NCBI GenBank assembly: GCA_905192625.1
Contig: CAJJLI010000155.1
Span: 1-6,027, forward strand
DNA length: 6,027 bases
Reading direction: 5' to 3'
Source: an uncultured Clostridium sp.
GTDB lineage: Bacteria; Bacillota; Clostridia; Lachnospirales; Lachnospiraceae
Position 1 is the stretch's first letter. Every line of letters begins with the position of its first letter. The notes under the pieces were generated by a model, which was given only the letters and a program-made list of their open reading frames with translations, made no database searches and was not told where the DNA came from. Positions 1-5,796 of the stretch are shown here, piece by piece. Both the position numbers and the translations under genes were made by a program.

Positions 1-866
1 CTCCCTACAGATTGTTAATACCACAGATAAGATTATCAATAATATTTTTGATAGGATTAATAAGTGCAATTACTCAGAGTCTTGGGATGATTCCTGCATT
101 TGGATTAACGGAACCGACACTTAAGTATTATAAGGAGATTTTAATAAGTCCAAGCACAATGAGGTCCATTGAGTATAGTCTTAGGATTGCTTTGATTTCT
201 TCTGTACTAGCAACTTTTATTGGTGTAATCATATGTGCTGTGATTGTTATGGGCCGTAGAACAAAAGGATACTATATGAGGATTGTGCAATTACCGATTG
301 TAGTACCTCATGTAGTTGTAGCATTATTTACGATTAATATATTATCACAGAATGGAATGGTAGCCAGAATTTTTTATTCTTTAGGAATTATTAAGGAACA
401 GCAGCAATTTCCGATGTTTATGTATGATTCTTATGGGATAGGAATTATTCTGGCTTATCTGTGGAAAGAGGTTCCTTTTATTATATATTTTATTATTGCA
501 TTAATGTCGAATATCAATGATAAATTAGGAGAAGCAGCTAGGAATTTGGGGGCTAGTAGATGGACTTCATTTTACAAAGTAACATTACCACTTTGTAAAA
601 ATTCAATACTGAGCGGTTTTCTAATCATTTTTGTTTTTTCATTGGGAGCGTATGAGCTACCTGCGATTCTTGGAGCAACATTGCCAAGAGCTCTTCCGGT
701 GCAAGCATATATTGAGTATATTCATCCTAATTTAAAGAACAGACCTTATGCCATGGCTTTAAATGGAATCATCATTATAATCTCATGTATCAGTGCATGT
801 ATTTACTATATATTAATGGAAAAAAAGATCAGGGGATTGAACCAAAGAAAGCAGGGAAAAGAATGA
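1..866 (+). CDS. ABC transporter permease subunit (YnjC N-terminal-half-like), 5'-partial
   Basis: Inner-membrane subunit of an ABC importer. The frame is open to the left edge of the window (codons from base 3). The first possible start, TTG at 12, has no ribosome binding site, so the true start probably lies just upstream. About six hydrophobic segments are visible: bases ~30-100, 165-250, 285-350, 435-510, 600-680 and 760-820. Between the fourth and fifth lies the cytoplasmic EAA loop that docks on the ATPase (from base 531, EAARNLGASRW, then KVTLPL), which is diagnostic of binding-protein-dependent permeases. The stop overlaps the start of the second permease as ATGA, so the two are translationally coupled and probably form a heterodimer. 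The family resembles the YnjBCD and thiamine/iron/polyamine-type permeases, so the substrate cannot be assigned from this sequence. The role is certain; the YnjC affinity is a judgement from context. Confidence 0.93.
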   Translation, partial: PYRLLIPQIRLSIIFLIGLISAITQSLGMIPAFGLTEPTLKYYKEILISPSTMRSIEYSLRIALISSVLATFIGVIICAVIVMGRRTKGYYMRIVQLPIVVPHVVVALFTINILSQNGMVARIFYSLGIIKEQQQFPMFMYDSYGIGIILAYLWKEVPFIIYFIIALMSNINDKLGEAARNLGASRWTSFYKVTLPLCKNSILSGFLIIFVFSLGAYELPAILGATLPRALPVQAYIEYIHPNLKNRPYAMALNGIIIIISCISACIYYILMEKKIRGLNQRKQGKE

Positions 867-1675
867 CAGGAAAGAAGAATAAAATTACTACACTAATATT
901 ATTCACATTTGCTCTTATCATTTTGATACCTGTGTTCACAATTTTTATTTGGGTATTTGTTGAACGTTGGGCATGGCCAGATTTGTTGCCTCAGGTATTT
1001 TCTACCCGTGCAGCACAAGAAATACTTAGTAGAAAACATCAGATAGTTACTCTCTTTATATCCAGTATACTCATATCTACTGTGGTAGCTGCCTTGTCAG
1101 TAGTGATAGGTATTATGACGGCAAGAGCATTTGTATTTTATGATTTTAAAGGAAAAGGAGCACTTTATTTTCTATCGATTCTACCTTTTATGGTGCCGGC
1201 TACGGTCTTTGCTATGGGGATACAGGTGACGTTTATTAAGGCGGGACTTAACAATACAGTGTATGGGGTGGTGATCGCCCAACTTATTTATTCTCTGCCA
1301 TATGCAATCAGGCTTTTAATGGATGGAACCAAGGGAGTAGGAAAAGGCTTGGAAGAGCAAGCGAGGGTTCTTGGAGCAACACCCCTTAGGGCATTTTATA
1401 AGGTGTCATTACCACTTTTAATACCAGTGATGTTATCAGCGTTTAGTATGGCATATATTGTGTCTTTTAGTCAGTATTTCCTTACCTTATTAATTGGTGG
1501 AGGAAAGGTGAAAACATTTATCATAGTGATGGTACCTTATTTACAGAGTGGAGATAGAAATATTGCTTCGGTATATAGTGCTGTGTTTTTAGGCATAACA
1601 CTCTTAATATTTGGACTATTTGAGTGGGTAGCAAATAAATACAGTAAAAACTACAAAGTAGATTATTATGCCTAA
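863..1675 (+). CDS. ABC transporter permease subunit (YnjC C-terminal-half-like)
   Basis: Second membrane subunit of the importer, 270 aa. I chose ATG 863 because it overlaps the preceding stop (ATGA), sits a few bases after the purine-rich AGGGAAAAG, and puts a short Lys-rich N-terminus directly before the first membrane helix. An upstream in-frame ATG at 785 would add 26 residues that only reread the C-terminus of the first permease. Six hydrophobic segments are visible, at residues ~8-30, 60-90, 100-125, 133-150, 190-215 and 240-262. The EAA loop starts near E164-E165 (EEQARVLGATPLRAFYKV, then SLPL). Its YKV(T/S)LPL segment is nearly the same as in the first permease, as expected for paralogous halves. 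It should pair with the first permease and the downstream ATPase. In E. coli YnjC both halves are one long protein, so here they are split. Confidence 0.95.
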   Translation: MTGKKNKITTLILFTFALIILIPVFTIFIWVFVERWAWPDLLPQVFSTRAAQEILSRKHQIVTLFISSILISTVVAALSVVIGIMTARAFVFYDFKGKGALYFLSILPFMVPATVFAMGIQVTFIKAGLNNTVYGVVIAQLIYSLPYAIRLLMDGTKGVGKGLEEQARVLGATPLRAFYKVSLPLLIPVMLSAFSMAYIVSFSQYFLTLLIGGGKVKTFIIVMVPYLQSGDRNIASVYSAVFLGITLLIFGLFEWVANKYSKNYKVDYYA

Positions 1676-1676
1676 C

Positions 1677-1681
1677 AGGAG
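1677..1681 (+). promoter_or_regulatory. Ribosome binding site of the ATPase gene
   Basis: AGGAG lies just after the stop of the second permease and 5 bases before ATG 1687. It fixes the start of the ATPase gene and shows that the two genes have separate initiation signals despite the 11-base gap. Confidence 0.8.
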
Positions 1682-1686
1682 TTTGT

Positions 1687-2544
1687 ATGAGTTTAGTCAT
1701 TAAAAAATTAAATGTAAAATTACAAAAAGAAAACATTTTACACGAAGTGAATGTGAAGATAAAAGAAGGGGAATTTATATCTTTGTTAGGGGCATCTGGC
1801 TGTGGGAAGAGTACACTTTTAAAGAGCATTGCCGGTTTGATTGAGATTGAATCGGGGGAGATTTTCCTAGAAGAAAAATCTATAAAAGATATACCACCAG
1901 AAAAAAGAGGAACTGTAATTGTATTTCAGGACCTGCGTCTTTTCCCTCATATGACAGTAGAAAAAAACATTGCATTTTCTATGGAACTTAAAAAGATTCC
2001 TAAGAAGATTCAAAAGGAACGGGTATCGCAATTACTAAAAGAAGTTCAACTTGAGGGCTATGAAAAGAGAAGGATACGAGAGATGTCTGGGGGACAGCTA
2101 CAAAGAGTGGCACTGGCAAGAGCATTGGCTGCCGAACCTAGGGTACTGCTCTTAGATGAACCCTTTTCAGGATTGGATGCGAAGCTTCGGATAGAGATGG
2201 CTCGTCTGGTTAAGAAATTACATCAAACACGCTATTTAACTACCATTTTAGTCACTCATGATAAGCAGGAAGCGCTCCAGTTATCGGACCGAATTGCATT
2301 GATGAGTGAAGGGAGAATTATACAATATGACCTTCCTCACAATATGCTATACCATCCGCAAAATCAGAAAGTTGTAGAGTATTTTGGGAAAGCAAACTGC
2401 ATTATAGGAACCGTTAAGAACGGCAGATTCATAGGTAAGGCCTGTGAATGGGAGGCTGACTTAGAAGATGGTGTTTATGAAGTGAATATTGCAGTGGATG
2501 GTTCAGGTTTTACTTATTTTCGGAAGGAGATAAGTGAGAACTAG
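1687..2544 (+). CDS. ABC transporter ATP-binding protein (YnjD-like)
   Basis: Cytoplasmic ATPase of the importer, 285 aa. All nucleotide-binding motifs are intact: Walker A GASGCGKST (35-43), Q-loop Q81, signature MSGGQ (133-137), Walker B VLLLDE (153-158), D-loop SGLD (161-164) and H-loop H191. The first ~215 residues form the ATPase core. The remaining ~70 are a short tail (YHPQNQKVVEYFGKANCIIG, then a small beta-rich stretch), shorter than the full regulatory domain of MalK- or PotA-type ATPases. The start is ATG 1687, with AGGAG 5 bases upstream and only 11 bases after the second permease, so it is cotranscribed with both permeases. The LFPHMTVEKN segment is typical of ATPases of the spermidine/iron/thiamine/YnjD groups. 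The function is certain and the substrate unknown. Confidence 0.96.
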   Translation: MSLVIKKLNVKLQKENILHEVNVKIKEGEFISLLGASGCGKSTLLKSIAGLIEIESGEIFLEEKSIKDIPPEKRGTVIVFQDLRLFPHMTVEKNIAFSMELKKIPKKIQKERVSQLLKEVQLEGYEKRRIREMSGGQLQRVALARALAAEPRVLLLDEPFSGLDAKLRIEMARLVKKLHQTRYLTTILVTHDKQEALQLSDRIALMSEGRIIQYDLPHNMLYHPQNQKVVEYFGKANCIIGTVKNGRFIGKACEWEADLEDGVYEVNIAVDGSGFTYFRKEISEN

Positions 2545-2551
2545 AAAAGCT

Positions 2552-2597
2552 TATAGTTCTAGGAAAACGTTTTGCTCTTAATAAAACATATAGTTCT
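2552..2597 (+). repeat. Pair of 9-base direct repeats flanking the palindrome
   Basis: TATAGTTCT occurs at 2552-2560 and again at 2589-2597, one copy on each side of the AAAACGTTTT palindrome and 37 bases apart start to start. The pair could be regulator half-sites or chance in AT-rich DNA. The repeat is exact; its meaning is not known. Confidence 0.25.
2564..2573. promoter_or_regulatory. Perfect 10-base palindrome, possible LacI-family-type operator core
   Basis: AAAACGTTTT is a perfect palindrome centred on CG in the gap between the ATPase and nucleoside hydrolase genes. LacI-family regulators, including PurR and CcpA, bind AT-flanked palindromes with a central CG. However, the flanks do not match a good CcpA site, and no clear promoter lies beside it. 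Short AT-rich palindromes also arise by chance, so this is only a candidate. Confidence 0.2.
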
Positions 2598-2615
2598 TGA
2601 AGAATACGTCATATT

Positions 2616-2641
2616 ACGTGGGAAGAGCACACAGATAGGAG
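2616..2641 (+). repeat. Shared leader block, copy 1
   Basis: A 26-base block directly before the nucleoside hydrolase gene. It matches the block at 3611-3636, before the rhodanese gene, at 20 of 26 positions without gaps. Both begin ACGTG and end with the same 12 bases, CACAGATAGGAG, which include the ribosome binding site. It could be a duplicated leader or a conserved translational signal. The match is seen directly; any function is unproven. Confidence 0.5.
2637..2641 (+). promoter_or_regulatory. Ribosome binding site deciding the nucleoside hydrolase start
   Basis: AGGAG is 6 bases from ATG 2648 but only 3 bases from the adjacent in-frame GTG 2645. The better spacing supports ATG 2648 as the start and removes one residue from the longest possible reading frame. 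Confidence 0.75.
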
Positions 2642-2647
2642 TTTGTG

Positions 2648-3520
2648 ATGAAGAAAATTATATTTGATTGCGATAATACTATGGGAATTAAGGGATGTGA
2701 TGTGGATGATGGGTTGGCATTATTGTATCTATTAGGCTGTAAGAATGCTAAAGTTTGCGGAATCACTGCAACTTATGGCAACAACAAGATTGACGTAGTT
2801 TATTCAAATATAAAAGAGATGCTAAAGGAAATCGGATGCGAGGACATAACTTTAAAGAAGGGCGGAAGGTGTCCTGGTGATTATAAGAATGAGGCGTCTG
2901 AATACCTGGCTGAGATGGCAAGTCGCTATCCAGGGGAATTATCCATTCTGGCTACTGGATCTTTGACCAATCTGCAAGGCGCATATGAACTGGAACCCAA
3001 TTTTTTTAACTATGTAAAAGAGATTGTATTGATGGGTGGTATTACCTCACCACTGGTATTTGAAAAGAAAGTGATGGATGAGCTGAATTTCTCTTGCGAT
3101 CCACTGGCCACATATCATGTTTTGAAATACGGACATGATGTATCCGTTATTACCGGTAATAATTGTTTGAAGGTTTTATTCACAAAAGAAGAGTATAAGA
3201 GGGAACTTTTTAACAGTGAAAAGAGAATTGCAAAATATATCAGTGAGAAAACCGACTACTGGTTTTCTTATAATCAGGATGGGTATGGAATTAAAGGATT
3301 CTATAACTGGGATGTTACGGCAGCGGTATATTTAATGCATCCTGAATTATTTGAAAAGAAGGAAAGATTTTTTGATCTTTCAAAGGAAGATTTAACGAAG
3401 GGGTATTTAAGGGAAGAAGTCGAAGGATATACTTTGAATTTACCTGAAATAAAAGATGAAATGTCATTTAAACGCAATATATATGACACATGGCTTGAGG
3501 TACCAATGGCTTATAAATAA
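2648..3520 (+). CDS. Nucleoside hydrolase-family protein (IUNH fold)
   Basis: Probable Ca2+-dependent N-ribohydrolase, 290 aa, no signal peptide, so cytosolic. The family splits nucleosides into base and ribose. The N-terminal metal site is recognisable but expanded: D7-C-D9, then a loop, then D18-V-D20-D21-G, in place of the compact DTDPGIDDA. Other family landmarks are present: ATYGN, ATGSLTN, MGG (129-131), ELNFSCDP (145-152, usually E-x-N-x-x-x-DP) and NWD with D222, the C-terminal metal ligand. The residue before D222 is Trp, where classic inosine-uridine hydrolases have the acid His, so base preference cannot be inferred and another N-glycoside substrate is possible. ATG 2648 is preferred over the adjoining GTG 2645 on ribosome binding site spacing. 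It follows the ATPase after 103 bases, in the same direction. Fold and family are secure; the substrate is not. Confidence 0.87.
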   Translation: MKKIIFDCDNTMGIKGCDVDDGLALLYLLGCKNAKVCGITATYGNNKIDVVYSNIKEMLKEIGCEDITLKKGGRCPGDYKNEASEYLAEMASRYPGELSILATGSLTNLQGAYELEPNFFNYVKEIVLMGGITSPLVFEKKVMDELNFSCDPLATYHVLKYGHDVSVITGNNCLKVLFTKEEYKRELFNSEKRIAKYISEKTDYWFSYNQDGYGIKGFYNWDVTAAVYLMHPELFEKKERFFDLSKEDLTKGYLREEVEGYTLNLPEIKDEMSFKRNIYDTWLEVPMAYK

Positions 3521-3610
3521 GGGAAAGTTATAAGCTTTTGAATACATAAAAATTAAAAGAACAGGAAATTAGGGTGAGAGGAAGAATATCTTTTACTCAA
3601 ACTGATTTGT

Positions 3611-3636
3611 ACGTGTGCTAAGTGCACAGATAGGAG
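3611..3636 (+). repeat. Shared leader block, copy 2
   Basis: Second copy of the leader block, before the tandem-rhodanese lipoprotein gene. It starts ACGTG, diverges in the middle, and ends in CACAGATAGGAG 7 bases before ATG 3644. The similarity extends beyond the ribosome binding site itself, which alone would explain only the last few bases. The block is not found upstream of the other genes here. Confidence 0.5.
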
Positions 3637-3643
3637 ATTAATT

Positions 3644-4453
3644 ATGAAGAAAAAAGTAATGAGTTTAGGGTTTACAGTAGTATTGTCATTATCCTTATTG
3701 GTAGGATGTAATTCTAAGGTGGGTACTAAGGTTTCAGACGACGGATATCAGTATGTGACAGCATCTGAAACTGTGAAGTTAGCAAAGGATGGAAGTGGAC
3801 ATGTATTAGATGTACGCGAATGGAGTACATACGAAGAAGGAAGAGTTGTAGGCTCTGAGTGGTTTCCGATTTTTCCTTTAGAAGAAGAAGCCCTTGCAGA
3901 TGAAATGGCTACTTACGCAAAAGAAAATTTAGATGATGGTGAAAAAATCTATATTATTTGTAATAGTGGACAAAGAGGAGCACAAAAAACAACGGAAGTA
4001 TTGACTGAAGCTGGTATTGATGCATCTTTAATCTATACAGTTGAAGGTGGAGCAAAAGCATTGGCGAAAGAGAAGAATGCACTTACAACAGATCGTTCCG
4101 ATGAAACTATTGAATGGCAGTATATAAGTGGTGAACAAGCATTACAAAATGCGGATGCTCAAATCATTGATGTACGTGATGATGAAAATTATAACGCAGG
4201 ACATTTAAAAGGCTCTATTCATAGCGACTTAACAGATTTTGATGATGCAAAAGCTCAGTCAGCAATGTTTGATTTGGCAGTGGAAGAATTGGATAAGGAG
4301 AAACCAGTATATTTCTTATGTTACAGTGGTAATAAATGTGCCAAAGCAGGGGTTTCTGTATTAAAAGATGCAGGATTTGATGTAGATAATTTATATATTA
4401 TTGAAGATGGAGCAAAGGGAGCAGCGGTACAGGCAGCTTTTGTACAGGATTAA
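3644..4453 (+). CDS. Lipoprotein with two tandem rhodanese domains (sulfurtransferase)
   Basis: Exported, membrane-anchored sulfurtransferase, 269 aa. The N-terminus is a lipoprotein signal: Lys at 2-4, a hydrophobic core, and lipobox LVGC with the lipidated Cys at 22. Two rhodanese domains follow. The first, ~37-140, has LDVRE near 55-59 and active-site loop CNSGQRG with C106. The second, ~158-268, has IDVRD near 174-178, the AGHLKGS motif, and active-site loop CYSGNK with C226, followed by an extra C232. Both persulfide-forming cysteines are present, so both domains could be active; many tandem rhodaneses keep only one. The repeated endings (VEGGAKAL and IEDGAKGAA) show internal duplication. 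The ATG 3644 start has AGGAG 7 bases upstream. The protein should act on the outer face of the membrane, near the importer's binding protein. The sulfur donor and acceptor are unknown. Confidence 0.93.
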   Translation: MKKKVMSLGFTVVLSLSLLVGCNSKVGTKVSDDGYQYVTASETVKLAKDGSGHVLDVREWSTYEEGRVVGSEWFPIFPLEEEALADEMATYAKENLDDGEKIYIICNSGQRGAQKTTEVLTEAGIDASLIYTVEGGAKALAKEKNALTTDRSDETIEWQYISGEQALQNADAQIIDVRDDENYNAGHLKGSIHSDLTDFDDAKAQSAMFDLAVEELDKEKPVYFLCYSGNKCAKAGVSVLKDAGFDVDNLYIIEDGAKGAAVQAAFVQD

Positions 4454-4567
4454 AATACAAGTATGTGTTTCCTTGGTTCGTGGATTTCCCAAAGTACTAG
4501 CCCGTCTTAGAAATTATAATATGGGTCGTAAATATCTTATGATAGCGTTGAAGAAAGGATAGAAGGA

Positions 4568-5584
4568 ATGAGCAAGATTAAGGGGTTAAGAGACTATCTT
4601 GAGCAGAGTAGTTTAAAGGATGTGTTAGAAATCCCGAAAGAGGAAAGAGTGGTATGTAAAGAGCTGGCTCAAGGTGAATATAATATTAACTATGTGTTTC
4701 AGCATCCGGTGACGAAGAAGAAGATGGTTCTTCGAGTAAATACAGGGAGTCAAATGCATCTTTTCAATCAAATTCAATATGAATTTGATGCTCTTGAATT
4801 TTTAAAGGAATCTGGGCGAACCCCAAGACCTTTCTATGTAGATGCAAGCAAAAAATTATTAGATTATGGTGTCATGGTTATGGAATTTTTAGAAGGAAGA
4901 AGTTTAAATTATAAAACCGATCTTTCTCTTGGGGCAGAATGCTTGGCTGATATTCATAGTGTGCCCATATTAGGCCATAAAGGTTTTTTATCGCCACCAA
5001 ATCCTCTTCAGGCTATCTTAGATGAATGCCATACCATGGTTCAAACATATTATAATTCGCCTCTTGGTAATATAAAGATTAAGAAACAAATTGAGAAAAT
5101 GTTAAAATATGGTGAGGAAAAATTAGTTTCCGAGGGTGTTTATACAGGATATCACTGTTGCATTAACACGGAACTTAATTCAGGGAATTTCCTTATAAAC
5201 GGTTATGGGAAATCAAATTATCTGGTGGACTGGGAAAAACCTTTATTGGGGAATCCGGTACAGGATTTGGGGCATTTTCTAGCACCTACCACTACTTTTT
5301 GGAAGACAGATATTATTCTTTCTCAAAAAGAAATAGATGAGTTCGTACAAGCCTATCTTATAGCTGTGGATGGACGATTTTTGATAGAAAACTTGAAAGA
5401 TCAGTTAGAGCTTTTTATATCAATTACCTGCCTTCGGGGGATTACATGGTGCGCTATGGCGTGGGTGCAATACCAAGAACCGGGTCGACTCATACGTAAT
5501 CAAAATACATTTCATAAACTTGAGGCTTATTTAGATGAAGACTTCTTGGTTCATATTGAAAGACAGTATTTAAAAAAAATTTAA
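4568..5584 (+). CDS. APH/choline-kinase-fold small-molecule phosphotransferase
   Basis: Probable ATP-dependent kinase of the aminoglycoside phosphotransferase/choline kinase superfamily, 338 aa, cytosolic (no signal peptide). The N-lobe shows a nucleotide loop (GEYNINYVF, 36-44), the beta-3 segment VLRVN (54-58), the helix-C acidic residue near E72 (QYEFDAL) and the hinge VMEFLEGRSL (104-113). In the C-lobe the catalytic loop reads NTELNSGN (200-207): N200 and E202 occupy the positions of the usual H-x-D, while N207 is kept. The metal-binding VDWE (D221) and the NPVQDLGHFL segment are normal. The superfamily includes choline, thiamine, methylthioribose and homoserine kinases, so a metabolic substrate is far more likely than an antibiotic, given the transporter and hydrolase neighbours. 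The start is ATG 4568, 8 bases after AAAGGA. Fold confident, substrate unknown, activity plausible but not proven. Confidence 0.85.
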   Translation: MSKIKGLRDYLEQSSLKDVLEIPKEERVVCKELAQGEYNINYVFQHPVTKKKMVLRVNTGSQMHLFNQIQYEFDALEFLKESGRTPRPFYVDASKKLLDYGVMVMEFLEGRSLNYKTDLSLGAECLADIHSVPILGHKGFLSPPNPLQAILDECHTMVQTYYNSPLGNIKIKKQIEKMLKYGEEKLVSEGVYTGYHCCINTELNSGNFLINGYGKSNYLVDWEKPLLGNPVQDLGHFLAPTTTFWKTDIILSQKEIDEFVQAYLIAVDGRFLIENLKDQLELFISITCLRGITWCAMAWVQYQEPGRLIRNQNTFHKLEAYLDEDFLVHIERQYLKKI

Positions 5585-5618
5585 CTCAAACTCCGCAGTT
5601 TTAAAGTTAAATGATTAC

Positions 5619-5646
5619 TTGATAAATTCAGCTGAAACAGTATATT
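5619..5646 (+). promoter_or_regulatory. Possible sigma-A promoter before the second sulfurtransferase gene
   Basis: TTGATA (5619-5624), a 16-base spacer, and TATATT (5641-5646) resemble -35 and -10 boxes. They lie in the 212-base gap 5585-5796, the longest in the window, about 145 bases upstream of ATG 5797. If real, it would give the last gene its own transcript with a long untranslated leader. The region is very AT-rich, so chance matches are common. Confidence 0.3.
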
Positions 5647-5796
5647 TATAACCATGATTAAAACTTTTACATCGACGTGACTATGACGAATTTGTGAAGC
5701 TAGTTACGGTTTAAAACTTTAATTTAGATGTAATCTGATATAAAAAGTAAACGAAATAAGAGTTTAATATAAATATTTTAGAATTAGGAGTAAACG

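Noticed and set aside
12..14. TTG as the start codon of the first permease
   Set aside because: There is no ribosome binding site before it, and the frame is open to the window edge. The gene is more likely truncated at the left.
785..862. Upstream in-frame ATG extending the second permease by 26 residues
   Set aside because: The extra residues only reread the end of the first permease in another frame. ATG 863 has ATGA coupling and a normal N-terminus.
1521..1829. Reverse-strand open frame of about 100 codons
   Set aside because: It lies opposite the end of the second permease and the Walker A region of the ATPase, has no ribosome binding site, and shows no family features.
2561..2575. CcpA (cre) site around the AAAACGTTTT palindrome
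   Set aside because: The central A-A-N-C-G fits, but the flanking T and the distal C-W positions of the cre consensus are missing.
3301..3489. Reverse-strand open frame inside the nucleoside hydrolase gene
   Set aside because: It is short, unrecognisable, and fully inside a well-supported gene.
4515..4520. Perfect TATAAT box in the gap before the kinase gene
   Set aside because: No acceptable -35 element lies 16-18 bases upstream and there is no extended -10 motif. In AT-rich DNA the box alone is weak evidence.
4568..5584. Aminoglycoside resistance gene
   Set aside because: The fold is shared, but the catalytic loop differs and the neighbours are transport and metabolic genes with no resistance or mobile context.
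5588..5601. Hairpin AAACT-CCGC-AGTTT after the kinase gene as a terminator
   Set aside because: The stem is only 5 pairs, mostly A-T, and no T-run follows it, so it is too weak to call a Rho-independent terminator.
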